Source of the DNA: Gigantopelta aegis
Lineage: Eukaryota > Mollusca > Gastropoda > Neomphalida > Peltospiridae
Direction of reading: 5' to 3'
Assembly: GCF_016097555.1 (NCBI RefSeq)
Contig: NC_054703.1
Location: forward strand, 4,973,471 to 5,037,470
Length of the DNA stretch: 64,000 nt
Below, one piece after another: positions 11,243 to 22,689 of the stretch. The notes beneath the pieces were generated by a model, which had not been told where the DNA came from, made no database searches, and was given only the letters and a program-made list of their open reading frames with translations. Numbering within the stretch: position 1 is the stretch's first letter; each line of letters opens with the position of its first letter. The position numbers were made by a program, and so were the translations under genes.

Positions 11243-11428
11243 CGCAGAGGCGGATCTAGGGATGGGGTCGCAGGGGACCGCCCTCTAACTTTTGCGACAG
11301 GTATAATTTTATTATATATTAATTTTAATTTTTTACTATCCCCCCAAACCTCCCCTAAAGATCCCTTGGCATTCTGCCTCATGTCATTGCCCCCTCCCCC
11401 CAATGGATTTTCTGGATCCGCCACTGTA
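11243..11428. mobile_element. Short non-autonomous DNA transposon (hAT-like ends)
   Basis: The ends read CAGAGGCGGATCTAGGG and, inverted at the right, CAGTGGCGGATCCAG. These are imperfect terminal inverted repeats of a kind often seen in short hAT-related elements. Clear 8-bp target duplications are not visible. A related right half lies at 12110-12245 and a decayed left end at about 22410. Confidence 0.55.
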
Positions 11429-11472
11429 ACGTCAGCCCCGGACAATAGTAATATATGTGACTCCTAAATACA

Positions 11473-11656
11473 AGGAGCGGGACGTATCCCAGTGCGCGGT
11501 CGGTCTGGGATCGATTCCCGTCGGTGGGCCCATTGGGCTATTTCTCGTCGCAGCCAGTGCACCACGATTGGTATATGAAAGGCCGTGGTTATGTGCTATC
11601 ATGTCTGTGGTATTTGGCGGGCGCTTTGCCACTGGGCTACGTCCCGCCCCCTTATT
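11473..11656 (+). mobile_element. SINE with two opposed heads
   Basis: A type A head (GCGGGACGTATCCCAGTG, then GGGATCGATTCCCGTCGG) leads into the common core. Instead of a tail, it ends with an inverted head fragment (GGCGCTTTGCCACTGGGCTA then CGTCCCGCC). This could be a foldback recombinant of two SINEs. No tail, so probably immobile. Confidence 0.8.
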
Positions 11657-12185
11657 TGATATGAGATAAAGGTTAATCGTACTCCACCTGACTTGGCTGA
11701 GTAACCACTAGAATCAATTAATAATTACTATATGAGATAAACGTTAATGGTACTGCACCTGACTTGGCTAACTAACCACTAAAATCAGTTAATAATTACT
11801 ATATGAGATAAACGTTAATGGTACTCCACCCTGACTTGGCTGAGTAACCACTGGAATCAATTAATAATTATTGATAACCAACTATCCTGATGTCCATGTT
11901 ACACGTACTCCATTACACCATAACTAGGTAGGTTATCTATAGCGTACCCCCTCCCCCCCTCCCCCCCACACACACATTAATTGTTTATAATCCCTATACA
12001 TGTTATATGATTTTGGGATAGGCAAGTTACTCTGGTCCATAAAAAACACTAAATAAAAGTACCAGGCTACGACACACAGTTAGCCAGACTATAACAGTTA
12101 TAATTTTAATATATATTAATTTTCTTCTTTTTTTACTATCCCCGTAAATCTCCCCAAAAGATCCCTTGGCATTCTGCCTCATGTT

Positions 12186-12223
<38 letters not shown>

Positions 12224-12270
12224 ATTTTCTGGATCCGCCACTGTAACTGTAAAGTCAGCCCCGGACATCA

Positions 12271-12465
12271 GCTCGACTCGTCAAGAGCTCTTACATTGGG
12301 TGCTCCTGATCACACAAAGCTAGACCGCCGACAATGTAATCCCTCACGGGCTGCCACACTTGGTGTTTCCATCTCCCCATCACACTATATCTTCCCAAAC
12401 CGCTACCTCAGTGACGTCACGTAAACTTTCAAAAAGCTGATAACTCACTTTGATAACGTTCGGTT
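12271..12465. other. Unassigned non-coding sequence
   Basis: No ORF or known repeat recognised. Confidence 0.4.
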
Positions 12466-12745
12466 AATTTAATTTCAACTTATTTTCGTGCTCATATCCA
12501 ATTACGGTTCAAGCACACTGTCCTGGGCACACACCTTACCTATTTAGGCTGTCTGTCCAGGACAGTGGGTTAGTTGGTTAGTGGTTAGTGAGAGAGAAGA
12601 GGGTGTAGCAGCCTTACACCTACACACTGAACCCTTAAGAACTCGCTCTGTGTTGGAGCCGGTACCGGGGTGTGAACCATGTACCTACCAGCCTGTAGTT
12701 CGATGGCTTAACCACTGCGCCACCGATACCGTGTAAGCTATATAT
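12466..12745 (-). mobile_element. SINE with head type B and a distinct body
   Basis: On the minus strand: a tRNA-like head (CGGTGGCGCAGTGGTTAAGC, B box region GGTTCACACCCC) and then a body with CCTCTTCTCTCTCACTAACC, CTGTCCTGGACAGACAGCC and TTGAACCGTAATTGGATATG. Sister copies are at 21130-21355 and 51455-51675; a body fragment is at 52445-52555. The body differs from the other SINEs, although the head is that of the 6221 element. Confidence 0.8.
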
Positions 12746-13226
12746 CCCTGTTATATAGGACATAACAGAAAGCATCTTCAAGTAATCATGGCTCACAAAA
12801 TCTAAGCGCTAATTTTCTTAGTTGTGTGAGCCGAGACGAATACAGCTATCTATCAATCAATAAAATATTTACATGCTCCTATACCACGAAGGTTTCGAGC
12901 ATGTCTATCCCAGGTTCGGCCACCGGATGCCAGTAGTCCAACCTGGGACAGAACAATTACTGGGGCAATTTTGATATTTAAACAAACAGGGAAAAAGGAC
13001 TTTACAATAAATAATTTTGTGCGTTATTTTCCCAAACAATATTTAATATACAGCAAACAACTAACAATTTGTAACGCAAATTTAGATCGGGCAGTCCTAA
13101 ATATAAATATATTTTAAAATGTTTTTTAAATATATTAATTAGCCCTCAAAATAGGGGTGGCAGGTGACTAGGAGGTTAGGCTTCAGCCACAGGAGGGTTT
13201 TTTTTAATAGGGAAATATGTTTTACT
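12746..13226. other. Unassigned non-coding sequence
   Basis: No gene or clear repeat seen. It leads into a GC-rich tandem duplication. Confidence 0.45.
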
Positions 13227-13675
13227 TAGGGGCACCCATCGTATTGGGGACTTCGGTGTGGCCGAAACCGGGGAAGGCTCCGGGGGGGGGGGGGAAGGGG
13301 CAATCCCCCGGACAAACCTAACACCCCTTACGGCCAAAACCGCATACGCCTACCGCCCTAACCATCTTCCGGTGGAGTATCCCCCACCCACCCAGCACCC
13401 CCCCCCCGGCCAACCCAACCGTCGTGCCCTCCAGTCTGGGTGCCCCCATCCTTAGGGGCACCCATCGTATTGGGGACTTCGGTGTGGCCGAAACCGGGGA
13501 AGGTTCCGGGGGTGGGGGGGGGCAGTCCCCCGGACAAACCTAACAACTCTTACGACCAAAACCGCCTACGCCTACCGCCCTATAACCATCTTCCGGTGGA
13601 GTATCCCCCACCCACCCAGCACCCCCCCCCGGCCAACCCAACAGTCGTGCCCTCCAGTCTCGGTGCCCCCATCAA
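13227..13675 (+). repeat. GC-rich 223-bp tandem duplication
   Basis: Two near-identical units start at 13227 and 13450 with CTTAGGGGCACCCATCGTAT and contain GGGGACTTCGGTGTGGCCGA. Both are far richer in G and C than the surroundings. ORFs on both strands are composition artefacts. Source family unknown. Confidence 0.9.
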
Positions 13676-13989
13676 AAATTAGGCCCAAGGGCCATCGATT
13701 CTACCAGAGAAGAAAAAAAAAATAATAATAATAAAAAATAAAAAAAAAAAAAAAAAAAAATTTAAACAGGGAAAGTTAAGCGTCTGGTAAGTCTGGCAAT
13801 ATAAAAACGTATCCTGGCGATTCCAAGTCCAGGGGCACCTCTCTATAATCCTGGAGAAACAGAACGTTATGCCATTCATCAGACGCTGGCACCACTTTAA
13901 TTTAGAAACCTAGCGCATACAAGTATGGTATAGAACCATGTTGCATACCCTAGGATAGGAGCAGCGCACCGCCCTATTAAATTCCTATA
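13676..13989. other. A-rich run and unassigned sequence
   Basis: Poly-A/AAT run at about 13710-13762, then sequence without a recognised feature up to the LINE. Confidence 0.5.
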
Positions 13990-16230
13990 CAGCTATCTAA
14001 ACAGTAATTATTAACAACTACAGGTAAACAGGTCATCTGCATACATTAATAAATATAAACTAAGTGACTGACACTCATATGGTATACAGTTCCCTTGGAT
14101 AAAACTTACTTCAAAATCATTGATATATAAAGAAAACAAAATCTGTGACAAAACTTCACCTTGCATCAAACCTAGCCCATTACAAAAGTAATCTGACTGA
14201 AAGCCGTTAATAGTAACACAAGACTTAACGTTCTGATACATAGAATAAATAACAGATAACACTTTGCCCCTTATACCAATCTTATGTAGTTTAAACCATA
14301 ACTTAGACCGATTAATTGTATCAAAAGCCTTTTCAAAATCTATAAATGCACAGTAAAGACGCTTTTTAGATAACAAGGACTTACTAATAATTGAATGCAG
14401 TGCAAAAATAGCACCAACAGTACCACACTTGGGTTGGCAACCAAACTGAGCATCAGTAATAATATCATTGTTTTTCGATCATGGCAGAAGACCCTGATTA
14501 ACAACTGATGTAAACAATTTACCAAGACAACTAATTAAACTAATTCCACGATAATTATTTGGGTCCATTGTGTCACCTTTTAAAAACAAAATTGGTACAA
14601 TTACAGCTGTAGACCAACTCCTTGGGAAATAACCAGTTGACAGCACGCAGTTAAATATATTGAGCAATAGTGCTATCAAAAACTCTCTAAATTCAATAAA
14701 GTATTCATTAATAATACCATCAATACCATGGGCTTTGTTTCGTTTCAGGCTGTGTATTGCCGTTTCTACTTCTTCTGCAGTAATAGTTGTTGCAAGCTTA
14801 TCAAACATAATATTTCCTTCAAAACTATAAATAGCATCATAACATTCATCAACATCTAATGACAAACTCTTAAAATGTTCAAAAAAAGTTTGTAAATGTA
14901 CACCTTCCATTTTTTTATTTTTTTTTTGCGTTTTGAAAATTTAGCATAAAATTGTTTTGGATTAGTTCTTCTTAAAAGGTCAAGCATATCACCTTCTGTA
15001 CGTAAATAATTTATTTTTCTTTGTTGTTCTAAACTTGTATAAATCTTTTTTTTATTATTAAGAAGCTGGTGATTTTCCAATGATTTGTTAATATTAAACT
15101 TTTTTAAAGCATTTAAATAATCCAAATAGTGTTCCTTTAATTTATCGTCAAACCATGGCTTGTCATCGCTTCGTGGAGGGGGGCGAGGAATATTACAATG
15201 TTTACTATTTGAAGGGCGTCCTTCACTAGCACGTGATTTTGAATTGACGGGTACCTTGAAAAAAGCTGAAACACTATCATTTAACGTGTGCCTAAATCCT
15301 TCAACACTATGATCCATATCTGTTTGTGAAGTGATATTATTTGCAATAAAAGATTTACTTAATTTGTCAAGATTAACTGTAATATGTTCCCTGCATTCAT
15401 GCAAATACTCTGATTTCCACCGTGAAACTGCACGGACGTGACCTTTGTTCATGTCAATTTCACTACTAACACGTTGGGTCATGCCGTGTTGTCTAATAAT
15501 CAACACAACATGCAATGGTGCATGATCCGAAAATTGATTGAAATTACAGACAATCAATTTTGAAAACAAAGTAAATAGTCAATAACAGATAGACCACGAC
15601 TTCCACTGTAAGTGAAATCATTACTATAACCATCTTTATCTCGGCAGTTGTTTTACAAAGATCTAATAGCCGTGTTCCATATTCATTACACCCTTTATCT
15701 GGATTAACACGTGGTGGTAACTTGGTGTCGTTATTATAAAAATAATAATCTACCAAATTTGTCACAAACATATTTATGCAAATTATCATTTTCAATCAAA
15801 TAATTTTTAGTTTGAGTGCGACTATTTAAATCACCCATAATAAACACATTTCCTTATCAACAGTAACATGTTTATCTATGTTTAACCACACAATGGTATC
15901 GTATGATATTTCACTTACCGTAATTACTTTTGTAAAAATATCTCTAATTAAAATGACCGATCCTCCTTCTTGTTTTGACACATATGATTGAAAACCATCA
16001 GTTTCTGAAACAATCATTTTCAATCCAACACTCACACAAGAAAATAATATCATAAGTACAAACAAAGTTCCGAAAAGAAATGCTATTCCATTTACTGTCA
16101 AACCCACCATTAATATTCCAGGAAATAAATAGTAAACTGTCACGAACAGCATTTTCCGATAAATCCTATTTTGCCGGCAACATACCAGTGTAGATCCATT
16201 TGACTGATTGCCTGAATTGCAGTCAGGCAG
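13990..16230 (-). mobile_element. Decayed LINE with endonuclease and reverse transcriptase
   Basis: A non-LTR retrotransposon copy read on the minus strand, now broken into fragments at about 15826-16230, 15544-15795, 14856-15569, 14479-14910 and 14011-14376. The 5' part holds an APE-type endonuclease: YDIIFLCECWIE in one frame, then YVSKQEGG and YDTIVWLNIDKHV. The middle has NPKQFYAKF and a linker. The reverse transcriptase has PNNYRGISLIS, motif A FIDFEKAFDTI, LMQGEVLSQILFSLYINDFE and the catalytic YADD. Stops and frameshifts separate the parts and the element ends soon after YADD, so it cannot work. Close wording to the LINE at 26690-30860 suggests the same clade. I do not assign the clade with certainty. 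Confidence 0.88.
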
Positions 16231-16254
16231 AATGTCAAACAATACCAACCAAAA

Positions 16255-16375
16255 TCCAGTCATTAGGCCTAATTCCTGGAAATTTTAGTCATTAGGCCAA
16301 ATGCCTGACCGTCTTGGGCATTAGGCTAAATGCCTAAGCGTTTCAGGCATTAGGCCAAATGACTAGTTTGACATA
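16255..16375 (+). repeat. Short repeat around CATTAGGCCAAATG
   Basis: Three to four copies of a 40-45 bp unit with CATTAGGCCAAATGCCTGA, each partly palindromic (GGCATT/AATGCC). No coding. Confidence 0.75.
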
Positions 16376-16383
16376 TTGACTGT

Positions 16384-16385
<2 letters not shown>

Positions 16386-16466
<81 letters not shown>

Positions 16467-16475
16467 ATATATATA
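16386..16475 (+). repeat. TA dinucleotide repeat
   Basis: About 75 bases of pure TA then TGTG and TA. It provides the TA target beside the next element. Confidence 0.95.
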
Positions 16476-17925
16476 CAGTAGAATCTCGTTGGCTCGACCT
16501 CGGAAGGGTCGATCACACCGCAACGCTCGAACCAAAAACGAAGTCCCGAGTTTTTTGTTCGGTAAACCCTTATATTAACTGCTGAAGGGTCGAACACGTC
16601 CAGTGTCGACTATAAGCCTTCGCTCAAACTAAATTGTCGGTCCCATCTATGTTAATAGCTATATTTCCCTCGAACTGGTGATCCATCAAATATCAATTAG
16701 GCCAAATGAAATAAAAAAAAGAGTTGGTGATCGTCCTTTTGATCACACAAATCAGGGTAGGGGTGGGGGGAGGTTGTTTCTGTGAAAAACTTTATAAAAC
16801 CCTGGAGACCAGGAGTAGCAGTCAACAGCGCATGCGCCTGGATGTTGTAGTTCCTTCACTGGCCGCCAGATGGACCTGGTGATGATTTAACCCGTTACGG
16901 TGCTTACGAAAGTTGAATTGCTGCTATCTCGACGCATTTTTAACAGTTTTTAACAAACTAAAAAATACAATAATTTCAGTTGCGGGCGCATTTTTCAGGT
17001 ACGGGCGGGGACGATCACCAACTCTTTTTTTATTTGGCCTTATGGCAAACCGCCAAACAGGACTAACAATTACTGCGCTTGCGCAATTGGTTATTATAGT
17101 ATTCGGATTAATTATTTAGGCGGATCGAACTATAGAAAGAAAGAAAGAAAGAAATGTTTTATTTAACGACGCAGACATAGATGAATCGGGGAATCGCAAC
17201 ACTAGCTATGCAATCCTTTTGTCACCACACTTGTCATGTTGTTTGTTAACGACTATCGGTAATGATCTTTCAAGTACAGCTAGTGTTACCGCAACTTTAA
17301 CTTTAACTTCTTTATTCACATAAAGACCACCAACGGTGGTACATGTGCCAAGGTGGATGGTGGCAATATACATGTATAACATACTGTACATACATATAAT
17401 ATATACTGCTACAAATAATAAACTTAATTACTGTTGATCTCTAAATTTTGTCATTATAAGACTAACAAATTTACTAAGTTTTCGTAATCTTGACAGCCGT
17501 TTCTCTTGCAACAACATAGAAAACTTATAGAAGTTTGGTTGTGTTATAAATTCTTTTTTTAAAAATAATTTTAACTGTTAACTGAACCGTGATACCAATC
17601 AAACAATTAGTGCACAAACGGGCCTCAGCATGAAGCGTTACTTTTAAAACGACTACATTTCTGAAAAGTGAACAGTGCTGCGTTTTTTATTGTTGAAATA
17701 TTCAAATTGTTCAGTAATAAATTCATGTAAATACAGATTAAGAATTTGCCATTTATTTATTTGATTTCAGTGCATTTACGTGTATTACACAATTTGTATC
17801 TAATTCAACTTTCTAACTAATGTTACGGAAATGTCCGATGTTAACCGAATGGTTCGGTCGAACTACCCGATGGGTCGAACACTTTCTCGAGCACTGACGG
17901 GGTTCGAGCCAACGGGATTTAACTG
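16476..17925. mobile_element. Non-autonomous DNA transposon with pogo/Tigger-like ends
   Basis: The left end CAGTAGAATCTCGTTGGCTC is matched by an inverted right end (CAGTTAAATCCCGTTGGCTC), with TA next to both. The CAGT...CTCG pattern and TA target are typical of pogo/Tigger-type elements of the Tc1-mariner group. No transposase is seen in the 1.45 kb. A foldback insertion (16697-17045) and a SINE tail (about 17133-17175) lie inside it. Confidence 0.7.
16697..17045. mobile_element. Nested foldback element
   Basis: TAGGCCAAATGAAATAAAAA then AGAGTTGGTGATCGTCC at the left is repeated inverted at 17000-17043. Stem is about 35 bp around a 270-bp loop that includes GCGCATGCGC. No ORF of note. Confidence 0.7.
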
Positions 17926-18019
17926 TATATATATATATTAAGAAAATAAACTAGGAAGTTATAAAATGCCACCAAAATCAAATACCGGCATTCATCAGCT
18001 CAGAAAGATTCCCTTACAT
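17926..18019. other. Short intervening sequence
   Basis: TA-rich then unique; nothing recognised. Confidence 0.4.
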
Positions 18020-18300
18020 GTATAACATATTGGGTGTCAAACATTTGGTAATTCTGACATATAGAGAGGAAACCCGCTATGTTTTCTACTAGTAACAGGG
18101 AGTCTTTTATATGCACGATCCCACAGACAGAAGAACACAAACGACGGCCTTTGATACACCATTTGTGGTGCACTGGCTGGAATAAGAAATAGCCCAATGG
18201 ATCCATCAACAGGGATCGATCCCAAACCGAGAGCGCCTAAAGCGAGGGCTTTAACAGTGAGTTACATTCCGCCGCCGAGGTGTTAGGAGGAAAAGCTGAC
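18020..18300 (-). mobile_element. SINE (head type A) at the single-copy counterpart of the 39-bp array
   Basis: The core and head are read on the minus strand, with the head at the right: TCGGTTTGGGATCGATCCC is the B-box side, and the 5' end lies at TTACATTCCGCCGCCGAGGT. The next bases, GAGGTGTTAGGAG and AAGCTGACACTG, are those that accompany the 39-bp array. This locus thus shows the array unit once, as SINE head plus flank. Confidence 0.85.
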
Positions 18301-18434
18301 ACTGAATAGCGAACACGTACGCACACACACACACACACACGCGCGCTCGCGCGCGCCCAGACACAAACATAAGAACACACACAGGCTCAAGGTATGTCTT
18401 TCATTCTGTCTGCATTTTTATTATTTATCTGTCA

Positions 18435-18528
<94 letters not shown>

Positions 18529-18530
18529 TC
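18301..18530 (+). repeat. CA and CT dinucleotide repeats
   Basis: CA run at about 18320-18340, and a pure CT run at about 18431-18526. The order mirrors 5850-5990. Confidence 0.95.
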
Positions 18531-18639
18531 CTGCAAACCGGAGATCCATGGGATCAAGTAAAAAAATCCGGTTTTAAGAGGTTTCCGTTTTTATATCTAA
18601 TTATTGTGCCTCTACTAAGATTTTCTAAACATTTATGTT

Positions 18640-18870
18640 TACACGTTCCAGCCAGTGTACCACGACTGGTATATCACGCATGTGCTATCCTGTGTGTAGG
18701 ATGGTGCATATAAAATATCCCTTGCTACTATTGGTACTAAATGGAAAATGCAGCGGGCTTCCTCTCTAAAAGTATATGTCAAAATTACCAAATGTTTCAC
18801 GTCCAATTGCCATTGATTAGTAAATCAAAGTGCTCTAGTGGTGTCCGTAAACAATTTCTTGTTTTATTTT
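18640..18870 (+). mobile_element. SINE, 5'-truncated (tail type 2)
   Basis: Starts in the core (CAGCCAGTGTACCACGACTG) and ends with the second tail type, CAAATGTTTCACGTCCAATT then AAAGTGCTCTAGTGGTGTC. Head missing. Confidence 0.85.
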
Positions 18871-18884
18871 GATTATGGACCTGG

Positions 18885-19655
18885 CCCATCCAGACCAGAA
18901 TACTAACCGTAACTACTGGACTACATCCTAGTCTGATCATATCTTATTAAGACGGAATTGCTCATCCACACCAGAATACCAGCCGTGACTACTGGACTAC
19001 ATCCTAGTCTGATCATTTCTTATTAAGACGGAACCAGTCCGTCCACACCAGAATAGCAGCCATGACTACTGGACTACACCCTAGTCTGATAATCTCTCTC
19101 TCTCATACTGGACTACATCCTAGTTTGATTAAGAAGTATCCAACTTCTCAAGTTAAAGTAAAAGTTAAAGTAATACAGAATTTGAAATTGATCATCTCTT
19201 ATTAAGACGGAACCGGTCCGTCCACACCAGAATACCAGCCGTGACTACTTGACTACATTCTAGTCTGATCATCTCTCTCTCTCTCATACTTGACTACATC
19301 CTAGTCTGATCAGCTCCTGTTAAGATGGAACCGGTCCATCCACACCAGAATACCAGCCGTGACTACTGGACTACATCCTAGTCTAATCATCTCCTATTAA
19401 AACGGTACCGGTCCGTCCGCACCAGCCGTGACTACTGGACTACACCCTAATCCGATCATCTCTTATTAAGACGGAACCGGTCCGTGCACACCAGAATACC
19501 AGCCGTGACTACTTGACTACATCCTAGTCTGATCAGCTCCTGTTAAGATGGAACCGGTCCATCCACACATCCTATTAAAACGGTACCGGTCCGTCTACAC
19601 CAGCCGTGACTACTGGACTACGCCCTAGTCCGATCATCTTTTATTAAGAGGTATC
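18885..19655 (+). repeat. About 90-bp tandem repeat, 8-9 irregular units
   Basis: Units contain ACCAGAATACCAGCCGTGAC, TACTGGACTACATCCTAGTC and TCTTATTAAGACGGAACCGG. Some are shortened and some carry CT insertions. Non-coding. Confidence 0.9.
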
Positions 19656-19674
19656 CAACTTCTCAAGTTAAAGT

Positions 19675-19960
19675 TTGTTTGGTTTAATGATATCACAATT
19701 TATGAATCATCGGCTACTGGATGTCAAACATTTGACAATTCTAACATTTTTACTTGTTTTTCCGTTAGGAACAAGAGCTCTTTTATATGCACCATCACAC
19801 TAACAGGATAGCACATACCACGGCCTTTGATATAACATTTGTGGTGCACTGGCTGAAATGACAAATAGTCAAATGGACACACTGTAGGGGATCGAACCTG
19901 GACCGACTGCACATCAGGCGAGTGTTTTACCACTGAGCTATGTCCCCCCCTTCCCCGGCG
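19675..19960 (-). mobile_element. SINE (head type A, tail type 2)
   Basis: Minus strand: head with ACATAGCTCAGTGGTAAAAC and GGTTCGATCCC, the common core, and a tail ending toward TCATTAAACCAAACAAACTT. Apparently full length; non-coding. Confidence 0.85.
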
Positions 19961-20460
19961 TCTCACGATCTACAATTATGCACAGACCTACACTTTAAAC
20001 TACAACTGACTAAGGTCTGTGAACCTTAATGGAAGTTTGAAGCTTAATTAGATATTTATAAGCACTTTAAAATATTCCCTACCTACCTAACAAGTCATCA
20101 CAAAACTGGATTCAAGACTGTAGATGATAAGAGAGTCACTAGATGATAAGACAGTCACTAGATGATAAGAAAAACTAACCGTACACGATCAATACAATTC
20201 CCTGCATATTTAGCAAGTTACCACTTGTAAACAGAAACACTGGTTAAACAAGTCTTGAGAGTGATCAATTGACAGGAATCGACAAACAACAACGTCATGT
20301 TCACTGTCGTGAAACAGTAACCAGCTCCTGTACGCTTCTTTGACGTCAATAGCCAGCACAGTCTCACAGATGTCGGCTGGATTTTTTTCAAGTTAAAGGA
20401 TTCAAATTTCTGCAAGAGACACTTCGAAGTCTGTTTCAGTTTATGTCAGAGGATCATAGC
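19961..20460 (+). repeat. Upstream flank of the lectin gene, duplicated at 7200-7330
   Basis: Non-coding. Contains three copies of a 20-bp unit (GATGATAAGA plus GAGTCACTA-like) at about 20124-20170. The first part matches 7255-7330. Confidence 0.6.
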
Positions 20461-20688
20461 TTTTGTCGTCTGATTTTCACATCACATTTCTAGTGGGCGG
20501 TTGAAAGGTCACGTGTTTCGACTTCTACATATGACACGTTGTTGAACCACGATTCCTGACTGAAATTTGCCTTGACAACGACAACAACAAAGCAATATAA
20601 AACAAAAAACAACAACAAACAAAAGAAAACAAAAAACCTACATTTGTCAAAAAAAATTATTATTTTAAATTTTGAAAATAACCTCATC
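20461..20688 (+). promoter_or_regulatory. Candidate promoter and 5' UTR of the lectin gene
   Basis: A block conserved with 7340-7490 has an E-box CACGTG at 20510-20515. A TATAAAA at 20596-20602 lies about 90 bases before the start codon and could be a TATA element. Neither is tested. The conserved block may simply be conserved by recent duplication. Confidence 0.35.
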
Positions 20689-21019
20689 ATGAAGATTTTG
20701 TCAGAATTCGGTATTCGCTCATCACATATCCTCATCATCATAGCCGCTGGAGTTCTTGTTGTAAATGTTGATTCTCAGACATGCGGACGGGCTCCAGTGA
20801 TCTATAACAGAGTTTTTACCGACAAGGCGGTCGTGGAAGATGCACTGGTTACCAAAACGGGGATCGCCACTAAACTCGGTTGTCTCGAAGTTTGTGGGAG
20901 AAGTCTGGCCGTTGTCTGTACTGCATTCGTCTTCAACCAACAACAACAGCAGTGCAAGATCTACAAAGACAGTTTAAACCAACTGACACAAGTCACCGAA
21001 ACGGGATCCGTGGGATTCG
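20689..21019 (+). CDS. Lectin gene exon 1: signal peptide and PAN/apple domain
   Basis: First coding exon of a secreted protein. The ATG at 20689 opens a signal peptide with a hydrophobic core at residues 13-25 (HILIIIAAGVLVV) and probable cleavage near VDSQ. The mature part is a PAN/apple-like module with Cys 32, 65, 69, 77 and 89. CLEVCGRSLAVVCTAFVFN matches the usual C-x3-C...C-x-x-F-x-x-N pattern. Residues 84-88 are five glutamines. PAN modules bind proteins or sugars outside the cell. The exon ends in phase 1 at a strong donor, G|GTAAGT at 21020. It joins in frame to the sushi exon at 32470. A second copy of the donor follows 38 bases on. Confidence 0.8.
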
Positions 21020-21075
21020 GTAAGTAATACACTTCAAAACGGGATCCGGGTGATTCGGTAAGTAATACACTTCAA
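20994..21075 (+). repeat. Tandem duplication of the exon 1 splice donor
   Basis: ACGGGATCCGTGGGATTCGG followed by TAAGTAATACACTTCAA is repeated once, 38 bases downstream, with one small change. Both have GGTAAGT, with GT at 21020 and 21058. Only the first keeps the coding frame: extension to the second meets TAA. Confidence 0.9.
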
Positions 21076-21129
21076 TAGCATATACAATTAACGATGGTAA
21101 ACACAACTGAGTCTCGATTTGGGAATTAA

Positions 21130-21355
21130 GTGGAATTTATTCATTTATTTATTTCAACTTATTTTTGTGCTTATATCCAATTCAGGTTCAAACACGCTGT
21201 CCTGGGCGCACTCCTCAGCTACCTGGGCTGTATGTCCAGGACAGTGGAATAGTTGTTAATTGGCAGTGGTTAGTGAGAGAGAAGAGGGTGTAGTGGTCTT
21301 ACACCTACTCACTGAATCGTTAAAACTCGCTCCGAGTGGGAGCCAGTACCGGATG
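21130..21355 (-). mobile_element. SINE body of the 12466 type
   Basis: Contains the minus-strand body (CCTCTTCTCTCTCACTAACC, CTGTCCTGGACATACAGCCC) and tail. The tRNA-like head is mostly cut off at the right. Lies in intron 1. Confidence 0.8.
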
Positions 21356-21439
21356 TGTCATTTACAAGTACCTTACTATCCGACAGTTTTGGTATTTCTT
21401 GATAGTATATATTCTGACAATCTCACAGGTAAATACTAC

Positions 21440-21850
21440 CCAGAAAGTGGGGACATGCTGGGGTACGTGGCGTGCAATGTGACACAAGGTGTGACATGCT
21501 AGGGTACGGCATGCAATGTGACACAACTTGTGACATGCTGGCGTACGACATGCATTGTGACACAACCACATGCATTGTGTAACACAACTTCTAACATGCT
21601 GGGGTACGTAACATGCACTTGTGATGCACACGACTTCTGACACAACTTCTGACATTCTGGGGTACGACATACAATGTGACACAACTTGTGACATGCTGGG
21701 ATACGTGAAATGCAATGTGACACAACTTGTGACATGCTGGGTACGACATGCAATGTGACACAACTTGTGACATGGTGGGGTACGACATGCAATTTGACAC
21801 AACTTGTGACATGCTGGGGTACCTGAATGCAATGTGACACAACTTCTGGC
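21440..21850 (+). repeat. About 39-bp minisatellite, about 10 units
   Basis: Unit about GACATGCTGGGGTACGACAT plus GCAATGTGACACAACTTGT, variable in length. All ORFs here are repeat artefacts. Intron 1 of the lectin gene. Confidence 0.92.
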
Positions 21851-22689
21851 ATGGTGGGGTCCATTTTGTAAATAATATCAGATGCATTGAAAATCATCAA
21901 ACGTAAACACAAAGACGCGACACTGGCCTTAATAATCAAAACTAGTTATTTACAAGGGAAATATTTGAAACATGTATTTGTTCAAAAATATAAATATGTT
22001 TTTTAATATATTTTCACTGTGACTAAACTACAGTGAAAATACAACTTTTCACCGAATATCACATTTATGTTTTCTATAGATCTATATATTCCATTGCTAT
22101 GTATATTAGTGTAGGGGCATATGTAGCTAACGTAGGTCCCGTGACAATTCCATGTTACTTTTTGGAACCAATGATATTTATATTCACTACTGTATAAATA
22201 TTCAGAAAAAAATATGTTTCAATTTTTTTCATGATGAACATCAAGGTAATTTTGAGGTCACTAAATGTCACCAAACTGTTCAAGGTGCTAAGTGAGATAA
22301 GGTGTAATCGTCTGCTGTCTTTAAAATATTGGCATCTAATATGTTAAAATAAAGGAAACCATGTAAACTACACTAAAATATGAATAAATATGAGTTTTGT
22401 TCTTGTTAGGGGCGGATATAGAAATTTGAAAGGGGATGGAGGTGAAACATTCTAACTACCGGTACTAGATGTAATGTAATATTTGGTCAAATTCACCATA
22501 ATGTTTGCACGGTTTCTGTTTAAAAAGGGGTATTTAATGTCTGTCAAAAAGGTATGTTCACTGTAACTCAAAAGTATTGGGTACACACACCTTTCTGCTA
22601 ATGTTTATAATGTAGATATTGACTAAATCGGAAGTACGTTTGCCGAGAGATGTGCGCCTTCTTGTCATTAATAATGTGTAGTAGGTCTT
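21851..22689. other. Intron 1, AT-rich, unassigned
   Basis: No exon or family recognised. A decayed GGGGCGGATATAGAAATTTG near 22411 resembles the end of the 11243 element. Confidence 0.5.

Larger units (their letters stand above)
10830..12270 (+). repeat. Tandem duplication with short 65-bp repeats
   Basis: 10840-11460 and 11700-12270 share ACCTGACTTGGCT, CCTGATGTCCATGTTACACG, TACTCTGGTCCATAA and GATCCCTTGGCATTCTGCCT in the same order. At 11660-11880 the GAGATAAACGTTAATGGTAC segment repeats three times at about 65-70 bp. Poly-C runs lie at 11949-11967 and 12191-12218. Non-coding. Confidence 0.8.

Noticed and set aside
11473..11656. tRNA gene (A and B box present)
   Set aside because: These boxes are the promoter of the SINE head; no cloverleaf with matching acceptor stem was found here or in the other SINEs.
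13258..13682. Proline/glycine-rich ORFs
   Set aside because: Caused by the GC-rich doublet and present on both strands.
16800..16890. CTCF- or NRF1-like motifs (CCGCCAGATGG, GCGCATGCGC)
   Set aside because: Short motifs inside the loop of a foldback element; chance cannot be excluded.
21054..21063. Second GGTAAGT as an alternative donor of exon 1
   Set aside because: It adds 38 bases and meets an in-frame TAA, so it would not give a functional chain; kept only as a repeat feature.
21260..21939. Several Cys/His-rich minus-strand ORFs
   Set aside because: They arise from the 39-bp minisatellite at 21440-21850; spacing does not match any zinc-finger class.
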